Origin: Archangium lansingense
GTDB taxonomy: Bacteria; Myxococcota; Myxococcia; Myxococcales; Myxococcaceae
DNA length: 64,000 nt
Assembly: GCF_026626635.1 (NCBI RefSeq)
Contig: NZ_JAPNKA010000001.1
Location: forward strand, 4,216,001-4,280,000
Direction of reading: 5' to 3'
Under the pieces are notes generated by a model. That model saw nothing but the letters and a program-made list of their open reading frames with translations, had not been told where the DNA came from and did not search any database. This document shows positions 31,640-39,823 of this stretch, piece by piece (position 1 is the stretch's first letter; each line of letters begins with the position of its first letter). Made by a program: the position numbers and the translations under genes.

Positions 31640-31666
31640 GAAACCTTCGGAGTCGTGGCCCGATAA
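31640..31666 (+). promoter_or_regulatory. FliA-type promoter of the DUF1521 gene
   Basis: GAAACCTT, 11 bases, CCCGATAA. Upstream GGATCACACG is shared with the promoter at 12096. It begins 135 bases before the ATG. Confidence 0.7.
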
Positions 31667-31774
31667 TGGAAATAACTGAAGCACAGCAGGCGGCGCTTCG
31701 GCGCCACTCCCTCAAGTTGCCCTTACCCGGTGCGAAGCCTCTTCCGCGCGCCTGAGAAAGAAAGGACGAACATC

Positions 31775-32830
31775 ATGTCGACGAAGATCGGTGGTTCTCC
31801 GAGCACCACGACCACGGCCCGGACCACGACGGCTGAACTGCAGACCCTGGGCGCCACCAAGGACGCCGGCCAGGTTCAGACGACCGCGGCCACCGCGCAG
31901 ACGACCGCTCCGACGAACACGACGGTGGAGAACGACGTGTTCCGCAAGGACCGGTCCATCATGGACATCTTCTACTCGGTCGTCGGCCGCGGTGCTGCCA
32001 CGCCGTCCACGCCCTCTCCCGGTGACTCCTCTCACCCGAGCGGCAGCCTGAAGACGGACAAGAACGGCGTCATCACCACGCCGGGCGGCTACAAGATCGA
32101 GGCCACCAGCCAGTTCGAGTGGAAGATCACCGGTCCGGACGGCAAGAACACCCGCGTCTGGGGCGACCCGCACGTGGACGAGGGTGACGGTGGCAAGTGG
32201 GACTTCAAGCGCGACAGCACCTTCGTGCTCGGCGATGGCACCCGCATCAACTGCACCACCGCCCCCTACGGCAACGGCATGACGGTCTCCGCCAAGCTGG
32301 AGATCATCTCCGGTAACGACCGCGTGCAGGTCACCGACATCGACAAGGGCAAGGGCAAGACCGGCCCCGTCACCCAGGACGGCTACGCCAACGTCAACAG
32401 CTTCGGCGGCAAGGACGTGTTCGTCATGGGCAAGGAGACCGACGACTGGTCCTTCACGGGCAAGGAGATCGTCGGCAGCAACAACGGCGGCGAGTCCTTC
32501 AAGCTCGGCAACGACCTGGCTCCGGGCGCCCCGACGCCCAACAAGCCCGCGAACACCACCAAGCCGGGCGACTTCCTCGGCAAGCTCGGCGACCTCTTCA
32601 AGCAGATGTCCAAGCTGTTCGACACCCTGCGCCAGTTCACCGAGAAGCTCGAGAAGAACAACCCCTTCGAGCGCCCCGTCAACAACGGCCCGCGCGGTGG
32701 CTGCTGGGTGGATCGCCGCCAGGCCAACCTGAAGAGCAGCTTCCAGGACATCGGCCGCATGCTCGACCTGCACTCGTCCCTGCGTGACCTGAGCCGCAGC
32801 GTCACCCAGAACCGCTTCCTGACGTTCTGA
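31775..32830 (+). CDS. DUF1521 (MIIA) protein with self-cleavage motif, probable T3SS effector or translocator
   Basis: 351 residues. The first 95 are Thr/Ala/Ser-rich and unstructured, as in export signals. Residues about 105-240 match DUF1521: FEWKITGPDGKNTRVWGDPH, DEGDGGKWDFKRDSTFVLGD and a late DVFVMGKETDDW. The motif G130-D131-P132-H133-V134-D135 is the site at which Bradyrhizobium NopE1, a T3SS effector, cleaves itself between Asp and Pro when calcium is present. Asp/Glu residues right after it could bind metal. The last 110 residues are helical (FLGKLGDLFKQMSKLFDTLR) and unlike NopE. A GTG 45 bases upstream is possible; ATG 31775 follows AAAGGA. FliA-type promoter upstream, strong terminator downstream, so a single-gene unit. 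Confidence 0.85.
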   Translation: MSTKIGGSPSTTTTARTTTAELQTLGATKDAGQVQTTAATAQTTAPTNTTVENDVFRKDRSIMDIFYSVVGRGAATPSTPSPGDSSHPSGSLKTDKNGVITTPGGYKIEATSQFEWKITGPDGKNTRVWGDPHVDEGDGGKWDFKRDSTFVLGDGTRINCTTAPYGNGMTVSAKLEIISGNDRVQVTDIDKGKGKTGPVTQDGYANVNSFGGKDVFVMGKETDDWSFTGKEIVGSNNGGESFKLGNDLAPGAPTPNKPANTTKPGDFLGKLGDLFKQMSKLFDTLRQFTEKLEKNNPFERPVNNGPRGGCWVDRRQANLKSSFQDIGRMLDLHSSLRDLSRSVTQNRFLTF

Positions 32831-32852
32831 TCTCTGGTCTAGACTCACCGGG

Positions 32853-32887
32853 CGGGAGGGTCCTGCTGGGCCCTCCCGTCTTTTTTT
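32853..32887 (+). terminator. Intrinsic terminator after the DUF1521 gene
   Basis: CGGGAGGG-TCC, loop TGCT, GGG-CCCTCCCG, then seven T. The clearest rho-independent terminator in the window. Confidence 0.9.
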
Positions 32888-32903
32888 CCCAACAGGTGTT
32901 CCC

Positions 32904-33398
32904 GTGAGCAATACCCCGCAGAAGCCCGCTTCCAACACGCGCGTCATCTCGGAAGAGCTCGGTGAACGGCTCGTCGTCGGAGAGATCACCCCGGCGGAGT
33001 TCCTGGGTCTGTCCCAAGAGATGCTCTATGAGATCGCCAAGCGCGGTCACGAGATGCTGAAGACCGGGAAGCTCCAAGACGCCCTGGACATCTTCAAGGG
33101 GCTGGTGGCCGCCTCTCCCTACGACAGCGTCTTCCACTGCAACCTGGCATCGACCTACGCCCACCTGGAGAAGTTCGACGAGGCCAAGGACGAGTACACC
33201 CGGGCGCTCGAGCTCAACATCGGCAATGTGGACGCCCTGGTCGGTCGCAGCGAGCTGTTCCTGCGCGAGGGCAACGTGCCCAAGGCGCTCGAGGACATCC
33301 AGGCCGCGCTGAAGTACGACCCCGAGGCCAAGCGCGAGAACACCAAGCGCGCTCGCGCCACCCTGACCATCCTGAAGGAGGCGGCTCCCAAGAAGTAG
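32904..33398 (+). CDS. SycD/LcrH-like TPR chaperone
   Basis: 164 residues, GTG start. After an N-terminal region (ITPAEFLGLSQEMLYEIAKR) come three TPRs (HEMLKTGKLQDALDIFKGLV, NLASTYAHLEKFDEAKDEYT, ALVGRSELFLREGNVPKALE). LSQEMLYEIA plus the F-x-x-L and P-x-D positions match the one at 27161. As the next gene after the DUF1521 protein it is its likely chaperone, although a terminator lies between them. Confidence 0.8.
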   Translation: MSNTPQKPASNTRVISEELGERLVVGEITPAEFLGLSQEMLYEIAKRGHEMLKTGKLQDALDIFKGLVAASPYDSVFHCNLASTYAHLEKFDEAKDEYTRALELNIGNVDALVGRSELFLREGNVPKALEDIQAALKYDPEAKRENTKRARATLTILKEAAPKK

Positions 33399-33418
33399 CC
33401 GCCGTCACGCGGGAGGGG

Positions 33419-34030
33419 CTACCGGCGCTGGTACACCGCTGCGAGCGCCGAGCCCCAGTCCGTCTTCATCACCTTCATCTTCTGGAAGACGAGCTCCGGC
33501 GAGGCCAGCGTCTGCCCGGCCATGACGACCCTCGCCCCGGGCTTGAGCTCCTCCAGCTTGTGGGTGAGCTTGCCCATCAGCTCGGGTCCGTAGCAGGTGC
33601 CATGCGCGAACAACACGTCGGCCTCGGAGAGATCCTGAATCAGGAAGTCTCCATCGATGAAGTCGATGCGCTGGCGCTGGTGCTCCGGCGGCAGGCGGGG
33701 ACGGATCTCCGCGTCGTAGCGGCCCAGCACCTGGCGCGCCGCATCTCCCAGTCCCGGGAGCAGCTCGATACCCACCACCCGGCTGAATGGGAAGGTGAGG
33801 GCGGCGAGGATCGTCGCCTTGCCCGTCCCGGAGCCGAGATCGAAGAACACCTCGCCCTCCTTGGGGGAGGCCGCGAGCATCACGTCGTGGAAGGCCGCGG
33901 GAATCACCTCTCCGTAGGTGGTGGCCGCTTCCTGCCGTCCCATCCGCTCCTTTTCACTCCGGGCGATGTCGTAGCCGGAGAAGCCTGAGTAGAGCTGCTC
34001 GAAGATTTCCTGGGCGTGCGCGAGTTCCAT
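33419..34030 (-). CDS. DOT1-like SAM-dependent methyltransferase
   Basis: 203 residues, the only minus-strand gene within the T3SS locus. SAM motif I is FFDLGSGTGKATILAALTF, followed by VVGIELLPGL (motif II acidic end) and IDFIDGDFLIQDLSEADVLF. The approach GRQEAATTYGEVIPAAFHDV has the YGE that in DOT1-type enzymes precedes motif I. DOT1 methylates lysine on histone H3 in eukaryotes; bacterial relatives are of unknown substrate. No secretion signal was recognised. A role in modifying a T3SS component or host target is speculation from position alone. Confidence 0.75.
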   Translation of the reverse strand: MELAHAQEIFEQLYSGFSGYDIARSEKERMGRQEAATTYGEVIPAAFHDVMLAASPKEGEVFFDLGSGTGKATILAALTFPFSRVVGIELLPGLGDAARQVLGRYDAEIRPRLPPEHQRQRIDFIDGDFLIQDLSEADVLFAHGTCYGPELMGKLTHKLEELKPGARVVMAGQTLASPELVFQKMKVMKTDWGSALAAVYQRR

Positions 34031-34173
34031 TCGCCCATCTTACGGAAGGCACGTCCGGGGAGGACCCTCCTGTGCGGCCTGTCCTGATTTTCCGGTAGGG
34101 AGCTTCCGTCGGTTCGGAGGCTCGTAGTAGCATCGAGGTTGACTTCTTCCGTCCGGTCCCCACCCAACCCACC

Positions 34174-34620
34174 ATGGCGAACTCTGACCCTGATGTCTCC
34201 CCGCCTGACCTGCTCCAGCAGGCGATGCAGGGATTCCAGATGTACGAGCAGGGGCGTTACGACGAGGCTCGAGTCATCTTCCAGGAGCTGTCGGCGTTGG
34301 ACCCGGCAGAGGGCTACTACCGCACGGCGTTGGGGGCCACCCTCCTGGCGGTGGATGAGCTCGACGAGTCGCTGGTGCACTTCAACGAGGCCATCCGCCT
34401 CAATGACGCGGACACGGCGGCGCTGATCAACCGGGGTGAGGTCCACCTGCGCCTGGGCAACATCATGGACGCGGTGCACGACTTCGCCCGGGTGGTGGAG
34501 CTGGACCCGGAGAACAGGGACCCCCTCACCGAGCGGGCCCGGGTCCTGGCCGCCGCCGCGCTCCAGAGCGCCGAGGATGCCCAGCGGGATGCCGCCGTCG
34601 CAGGGGGCCGCAAGGAGTAA
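34174..34620 (+). CDS. TPR protein, probable T3SS chaperone
   Basis: 148 residues: three to four TPRs (QAMQGFQMYEQGRYDEARVI, GYYRTALGATLLAVDELDES, ALINRGEVHLRLGNIMDAVH). It lacks the LSQEMLYEIA-type start of the two SycD-like genes and is closer to the one at 12842. It lies 97 bases before sctV. Confidence 0.75.
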   Translation: MANSDPDVSPPDLLQQAMQGFQMYEQGRYDEARVIFQELSALDPAEGYYRTALGATLLAVDELDESLVHFNEAIRLNDADTAALINRGEVHLRLGNIMDAVHDFARVVELDPENRDPLTERARVLAAAALQSAEDAQRDAAVAGGRKE

Positions 34621-34717
34621 CCGACGCCTGGCTGGATGCTGGTCGCGTCCGGCGGGGCAGGGGGAGTGGGACGGAGGCTTGGGAAACCAACCGGGTCTCG
34701 CTAGGATTGCGGACTGA

Positions 34718-36844
34718 ATGTCCGCCCAGAGCAACAGCTTCCTGTCCAAGTACTCCGACATCGTCCTGGCCTGCGTGGTGGTGGCCATCATCGGGATGAT
34801 GATCGTCCCGCTGCCGCCGATGCTGCTGGACGTGCTGCTCACCCTGAACATCAGCATCTCGGTGGTGCTGCTGCTCATCTCCCTGTACGTCCCCCAGGCG
34901 CTGCGGTTGTCGGTGTTCCCGACACTGCTGCTCATCACCACGATGTACCGGCTGGCGCTCACCATCTCCACGACGCGCCTCATCCTGCTCACGGGTGATC
35001 CGGGCGAGGTGGTCGAGGCCTTCGGTCACTTCGTGGTGGCGGGCAACCTGGTCGTCGGTCTGGTCATCTTCGTCATCCTCGTCATCGTCAACTTCATCGT
35101 CATCTCCAAGGGCAGCGAGCGCGTCGCCGAAGTGGCCGCGCGCTTCACCCTGGACGCCATGCCCGGCAAGCAGATGTCCATCGACGCGGACCTGCGCGCC
35201 GGCTCCATCGACCAGGACGAGGGCAAGCGCAAGCGCCGCGACCTGGAGCGCGAGAGCCAGCTCTTCGGCGCCATGGACGGCGCGATGAAGTTCGTCAAGG
35301 GCGACGCCATCGCCAGCATCATCATCACCGTCATCAACATCGTCGGTGGCCTCGTCATCGGCGTGATGCAGAAGGGCATGGAGGTGGGGGCCGCGGCGGC
35401 GAAGTACACGCTGCTCACCATCGGTGACGGTCTGGTGGGAATGATTCCCGCCATCCTCATCTCCACCTGCGCCGGTATCATCGTGACGCGCGTCGGCGGC
35501 GACGAGGAGGGCAACCACCTCGGCCATGACGTGGGCGCTCAGCTCACCGCCTACCCGAAGGCCATCGCCATCGCCGCGGGCATGCTCCTGGCGCTCGGCC
35601 TCATCCCCGGCCTGCCCAAGATTCCGTTCTTCCTGCTGGCGGCCGGAGCCGGCTACGGCGCCTGGTCGATGATGAAGAAGGAGAAGGAGGTGGCGGCGGG
35701 CGATGCAGCGGGCCTCACCGCTGGGGAGACGCCCGAGGGGGAGACGCCCGCGGCTACCGAGCCGCAGCCCAAGGAGGCCATCAACCCGGACTCCGAGCTC
35801 TTCATCCCCGTCGTCACGCCCATCGTGCTGGAGGTCTCCGACGCCCTGGTGCCCTTCGTGGACTCGCGCCAGGACAACGGCAAGTTCCTCTTCGAGCTCA
35901 TCCCCTTCATGCGCGACGGCCTCTTCGTGGAGATGGGTGTGCGCTTCCCGGGCGTGCGCGCTCGCGGCAACTCGAACCTGCCTCCCGGCGCGTACCAGAT
36001 TCAAATCAACGAAGTCCCCGTGGTGACGGGCCAGGCCACCATCGGCCATGTGCTCGTCAACGACACGGTGGAGCGCCTGAAGCTGATGAACATCCAGGGC
36101 TTCGAGGCGGTCAACCCCGCTACCCGCCAGGCCGCGGCGTGGGTGCCCGAGCACCACAAGGCCACGCTCGAGGCGGCCGGCCTCACCACCTGGGATGTGC
36201 CCGGCTACATCATCCTCCACCTGGCCGCGGTGCTGCGCCGCCAGGCGCGCGAGTTCATCGGCGTCCAGGAGACGCAGTCGATGCTCGACCAGCTGGAGAA
36301 GGCCTTCCCCGCCATCGTGAAGGAAGTGGTCCCCAAGGTTGTCACCGTGCTCAAGCTCACGGACATCCTCGGGCGCCTCGTGGAGGAGGAGATCTCCATC
36401 CGCGACCTGCGCGGCATCCTCCAGGCCCTCGCCGAGTACGGCCAGGTCGAGGCCGACAACGTGATGCTCACCGAGCACGTGCGCTCCAGCCTGCGGCGCT
36501 ACGTGTCCCACAAGTTCGCGCGCGGCACCGGCACCCTGGTGGTCTACCTGTTGGATCCGCAGATCGAGGAGGCCATCCGCGGCTCCATCAAGCGCACTTC
36601 CGCGGGCACCCACCTCGCCCTGGAGCCGGACATCGCCCAGGAGATCGTCCAGGCCGTGAAGTCCGAGTGTGGCCACCTGCCGCCCAGCGCCCAGCGCCCC
36701 GTCATCCTCACCGCGATGGACATCCGTCGCTACGTGCGCAAGCTGCTCGAGTACGAGTTCAACCCGCCCTTCTCCGTCGTCAGCTTCCAGGAGCTGTCGC
36801 CGGAGCTGAACATCCAGCCGGTGGCTCGTATCTCCATCCGCTAG
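34718..36844 (+). CDS. sctV: T3SS export-gate protein SctV (FlhA/YscV)
   Basis: 708 residues, normal length. Residues 1-330 hold about eight membrane helices (VLACVVVAIIGMMIVPLPPM first) and the FHIPEP family block SERVAEVAARFTLDAMPGKQ, MSIDADLRAGSID. After a Glu/Pro-rich linker the cytosolic domain (370-708) forms the nonameric ring: FPGVRARGNSNLPPGAYQIQ, ITxVLRRQAREFIG-type helix, VVPKVVTVLKLTDILGRLVE, then SIRDLRGILQALAEYGQ. SctV receives chaperone-substrate complexes. It is separated from the other gate genes by the array, which is an unusual order. A hairpin follows the stop. Confidence 0.97.
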   Translation: MSAQSNSFLSKYSDIVLACVVVAIIGMMIVPLPPMLLDVLLTLNISISVVLLLISLYVPQALRLSVFPTLLLITTMYRLALTISTTRLILLTGDPGEVVEAFGHFVVAGNLVVGLVIFVILVIVNFIVISKGSERVAEVAARFTLDAMPGKQMSIDADLRAGSIDQDEGKRKRRDLERESQLFGAMDGAMKFVKGDAIASIIITVINIVGGLVIGVMQKGMEVGAAAAKYTLLTIGDGLVGMIPAILISTCAGIIVTRVGGDEEGNHLGHDVGAQLTAYPKAIAIAAGMLLALGLIPGLPKIPFFLLAAGAGYGAWSMMKKEKEVAAGDAAGLTAGETPEGETPAATEPQPKEAINPDSELFIPVVTPIVLEVSDALVPFVDSRQDNGKFLFELIPFMRDGLFVEMGVRFPGVRARGNSNLPPGAYQIQINEVPVVTGQATIGHVLVNDTVERLKLMNIQGFEAVNPATRQAAAWVPEHHKATLEAAGLTTWDVPGYIILHLAAVLRRQAREFIGVQETQSMLDQLEKAFPAIVKEVVPKVVTVLKLTDILGRLVEEEISIRDLRGILQALAEYGQVEADNVMLTEHVRSSLRRYVSHKFARGTGTLVVYLLDPQIEEAIRGSIKRTSAGTHLALEPDIAQEIVQAVKSECGHLPPSAQRPVILTAMDIRRYVRKLLEYEFNPPFSVVSFQELSPELNIQPVARISIR

Positions 36845-36860
36845 AGGGGTCCCGTGTATG

Positions 36861-36885
36861 TCCCCTCTCCCCTCGGGAGAGGGGA
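36861..36885 (+). terminator. Hairpin after sctV
   Basis: TCCCCTCTCCC, loop CTC, GGGAGAGGGGA: an 11-pair perfect stem followed by AAATT. Palindromes with CCCTCTCCC arms recur in other GC-rich genomes, so it could also be a dispersed repeat. Confidence 0.6.
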
Positions 36886-36980
36886 AATTGCCGCGGGGAA
36901 ATGGTGACGGGGAAGTGGCTGCGTGTCAGCGCGGGTTCCCAGGGGCGCACCTCCGCAGGCCCTACGGCAGAGGGCGTCGC

Positions 36981-38102
36981 TCAGGCGCCGACGAACAGGG
37001 CGATCAGCACTCCCACCGCCATCAGGAAGATGACTCCCAGCGCCACCAGCGGGATGTAGCGCTTGATGTCCTTCTCGTCGGAGACGTCGTCCTCCGGCTC
37101 GGTCCGTCTCACAGGCGGCGGGGGCGCCGGCCGCACGGGCTCCTCCACCGGCGGCTCCGGCTCGGCGGCTGCTTCCTGCTCCGCCGGCGCCGCAGCGGGC
37201 TCTTCGGCGGCGGGCTCGCTGCTGCTGGCCTCAGCCTCCTGCTCGGGCTCTGCTTCCGCTTCCGCGGGCTTCTCGGTGGACGTCGCGGAACGCTTCACCG
37301 AGGAGGTGCGCTCGCGCGCGGCCGGCAGCGGATGCGTCGAGCTGGATGAGTTCTCCGAGGTGGAGGCGACTATAGGCACGGACAGGGCCTCGGACTGCTC
37401 CTCGGGCGCCTCGGACGGGCACACGTAGACGAAGCGGACGCCACCTACCTCCAGCTCGTCACCGTCCTTCAGCGTCTTGCGGTTCGTCCGCTTGCGGTTG
37501 ACCTTGATGCCGTTGCGGCTGCCCAGGTCCTCCACGTGCGTGCCGGACCAGTCGCGCCGCACCTTCACGTGCTGGCGCGAGATGAGGTCGTCCCGGAAGA
37601 CCACGTCCGCCGAGTCGTCCCGGCCGATGATGAACTCCTGCGCGTCGTTGACCTCCAGGCGCTCGCCCTCGCGCGGACCGTTCATCACCCGCAGGTAGCG
37701 CTCCTCGCCACCGGACAGGCCCCGCATCACGTCCTTCACCATGTTGCGAGCAACGAAGGACGTCTTCTGCGACTCCACGTCGTGCGGCAGCTCCGCCACC
37801 TTGTCGAAGCGCACGTCGAACTGGGCGATGACGATCACGTCACCGTTGCGCAGCAGCCGCTTCTCTCCCTTCGGCAGCTGCTTGCCGTTGACCTGCGTGC
37901 CGTACGCACTGCCCAGGTCCTCCAGGAAGAAGAGGTTGCCCTCCTGGGTGATGCGGGCGTGACTGCGCGACACGGCCTGCTGTGCCAACACCACCTGGCA
38001 GGCCTTGTCACGGCCCAGGGTGATGACGGCATCGTCCAGGACGAACTCGGTGGGCTTGCCACCGGCTTCACTGCTCTGCTTGACCGTTAGCCTGACGCTC
38101 AT
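36981..38102 (-). CDS. Tandem FHA-domain, tail-anchored membrane protein
   Basis: 373 residues. Two FHA domains: residues about 1-105 (ITLGRDKACQVVL, VSRSHARI, GSAYGTQVNG) and about 135-235 (FIIGRDDSADVVF, ISRQHVKV, LGSRNGIKVN). Each has the GR, SRxH and NG residues that bind phosphothreonine; the first has GT in place of NG in its last loop. A long Glu/Ala/Pro linker follows, then a single membrane helix (YIPLVALGVIFLMAVGVLIA) at the very end. T3SS SctD also joins a FHA-like domain to one membrane helix, but it then has a large periplasmic part, absent here. Probably a phosphoprotein sensor of a kinase cascade; a role as reduced SctD is only possible. Confidence 0.85.
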   Translation of the reverse strand: MSVRLTVKQSSEAGGKPTEFVLDDAVITLGRDKACQVVLAQQAVSRSHARITQEGNLFFLEDLGSAYGTQVNGKQLPKGEKRLLRNGDVIVIAQFDVRFDKVAELPHDVESQKTSFVARNMVKDVMRGLSGGEERYLRVMNGPREGERLEVNDAQEFIIGRDDSADVVFRDDLISRQHVKVRRDWSGTHVEDLGSRNGIKVNRKRTNRKTLKDGDELEVGGVRFVYVCPSEAPEEQSEALSVPIVASTSENSSSSTHPLPAARERTSSVKRSATSTEKPAEAEAEPEQEAEASSSEPAAEEPAAAPAEQEAAAEPEPPVEEPVRPAPPPPVRRTEPEDDVSDEKDIKRYIPLVALGVIFLMAVGVLIALFVGA

Positions 38103-38135
38103 CGCGATGGCGGGGGAATGCGAGGGTCCGGGGCG

Positions 38136-39191
38136 CTAGTACGACTGCGCGCTGAGGAACTTCTCGCACGTCTCCGACTCCGTGGGGAACTCCTCCACCG
38201 AGCCGTACTTGAGGAAGTTCTTGCACGCAACCTCGGCGTGCTGGCGCTTCTGGCTGGTGGAGTAGATCTCGAACAGGCCGTAGTGGCAGGGCGCGTACTT
38301 GCCGTCCCGCTTGAGGCAGTCCTTGTAGGTGCGCTCCTCGTCGGACAGCAGGCCCTCGTCCTTGTACTTGCGCGCCAGGATGAAGAGGGACTCCGGGCTG
38401 TTCTCCGCCTTCTGCGTGTCGCGGAACTGCTTGAGGGCCGAGCTCGAGAGCGACGCCTTGCGCTTGGCGATGCTCAGGTTGTTCATACACACCGGGTGGT
38501 CCGGCTTGAGGGCCACACAGCTGCCGAAAGAATTCACGGCATCGTCATAGCGGGCCAGCTCCATCTCCACCGCGCCCAGGTCGTTCCACCACTCCGGGCT
38601 CAGGTTGGGGGCGAGCTGCACGGCCTTGGCCATCTTCGCCGCGGCCTCGTCCTTGGCGCCCTGCTGGTACTTGACGACTCCCAGGTCATGGTGGGCCTGG
38701 GCGACGTTGGGGTCCACCGCGAGCAGGGTGAGGAACTCCTTCTCCGCCTTGTCGAGCTGATTCAGGTTGATGAAGGTGAGCGCCAGGTTGTAGCGGGCCT
38801 CGGTGTAGTCCGGGTTGACCTTCAGCGCGCGCTGGAAGCTGTCGTGCGCCTGCCCGTTGTCGCCCGCGTCCAGGTACAGCTTGCCGAGGTTCATGTACGA
38901 GGCCGCGTGCTCCTGGTTGAAGCGGATGGCCTTGATGAAGTGCTCCTTCGCCTTCTTCTTGTCCCCCGAGTACATGGCGATGAGGCCCTTGTTGGACCAC
39001 AGGTCCGCGTACTGGGGCGCGAACTGCAACCCCAGGTCGCAATACACCTCGGCCTGCTTGAGGTCCCCCTTGGCGAGCTCCTGCGTGCACAGCTCGTTGT
39101 TGACGAGGGCCCGGTCGCCCGGAGGCGGGGTGGTGATGCAACTGGTGGCCAGGAGCAGGGGGATGGCGAGCGCGGATCGGAGGGAAGGCAT
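38136..39191 (-). CDS. TPR lipoprotein
   Basis: 351 residues. Lipoprotein signal MPSLRSALAIPLLLATSC (lipobox LATSC), then about seven TPRs (LYLDAGDNGQAHDSFQRALK, ALTFINLNQLDKAEKEFLTL, LGVVKYQQGAKDEAAAKMAK and more). It resembles PilF/Tgl-type pilotins but is longer. The ATG at 39191 puts the lipobox at residue 18, so the extra codons upstream were left out. It should sit in the periplasm on the outer membrane. A pilotin for a secretin is one option, yet no secretin gene is visible. Confidence 0.85.
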   Translation of the reverse strand: MPSLRSALAIPLLLATSCITTPPPGDRALVNNELCTQELAKGDLKQAEVYCDLGLQFAPQYADLWSNKGLIAMYSGDKKKAKEHFIKAIRFNQEHAASYMNLGKLYLDAGDNGQAHDSFQRALKVNPDYTEARYNLALTFINLNQLDKAEKEFLTLLAVDPNVAQAHHDLGVVKYQQGAKDEAAAKMAKAVQLAPNLSPEWWNDLGAVEMELARYDDAVNSFGSCVALKPDHPVCMNNLSIAKRKASLSSSALKQFRDTQKAENSPESLFILARKYKDEGLLSDEERTYKDCLKRDGKYAPCHYGLFEIYSTSQKRQHAEVACKNFLKYGSVEEFPTESETCEKFLSAQSY

Positions 39192-39305
39192 GACGGGTCG
39201 GGAGTGTAGGAGAGGCACCCCACCAGGATCAACGCCCCCGGCCAGGGGATCCCATGCGGTTTCAGAGGTTTAGCCATCGCCCCGAGGGCGCTAGAGTCTG
39301 GCCCC

Positions 39306-39821
39306 ATGCGCTCGTTTCTGCTCGCTCTCGGCTTCCTGGTCTCCCTCTTCGCGGCCGCTCCCTCGCACGCCCAGTTCGCCAACCGCAGCCTCGGTCTGTC
39401 GCTGGGCTACATGAACTTCAACAACACGGCCAGCCTCAACAGCACCGTGTTCATCGGCTTCGATGCCAGCATGTACATCGAGAGCGGCTTCGAGGTCGTC
39501 TCGCTGACGAAGATCGGCTTCCCCATGGATCCGATCAGCGGACAGCGGGTGGTGGGCCTGGCCCCGTCGCTCGGCGTCCGCTACCTCTTCCTGGAGGAGG
39601 GCATCCGGCCCTACCTGGGCGCGGACCTGAGCTACCTGCACGTCTTCAAGCCTCAGGGGGACTCGAACTTCTTCGGTATCGGGCCCAACGCGGGCATCGA
39701 AATCTTCGTGTCCGACTCCATCAGCCTGGGGGCCCGGGCGCAGTTCAACACCTACCTGTCGCTGACGGAGCGGTTGCAGACGTCGCTCATCCTGTCCGCG
39801 GGCACGGCCGTCTACTTCTAG
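39306..39821 (+). CDS. Small outer-membrane beta-barrel protein
   Basis: 171 residues. Signal peptide MRSFLLALGFLVSLFAAAPSHA followed by about eight amphipathic strands (LGLSLGYMNFN, VFIGFDASMYI, ALAPSLGVRYLFL-like, GADLSYLHVF, LGARAQFNTYLSL) and a C-terminal strand ending TAVYF, the terminal aromatic used by barrel assembly. Fits the eight-stranded OmpW/OmpA-like class. Convergent with the RDD gene; stops are 2 bases apart. Confidence 0.8.
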   Translation: MRSFLLALGFLVSLFAAAPSHAQFANRSLGLSLGYMNFNNTASLNSTVFIGFDASMYIESGFEVVSLTKIGFPMDPISGQRVVGLAPSLGVRYLFLEEGIRPYLGADLSYLHVFKPQGDSNFFGIGPNAGIEIFVSDSISLGARAQFNTYLSLTERLQTSLILSAGTAVYF

Positions 39822-39823
39822 TC

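Noticed and set aside
34683..34709. Weak FliA-type promoter before sctV (GAAACCAA-N11-TAGGATTG)
   Set aside because: The -35 and spacing fit but the -10 keeps only T and GAT of the consensus, and the start would be almost at the ATG. Left out as too weak.
36981..38102. Calling the FHA protein SctD
   Set aside because: Two phosphothreonine-type FHA domains and no periplasmic ring domain after the membrane helix; kept as an FHA protein.
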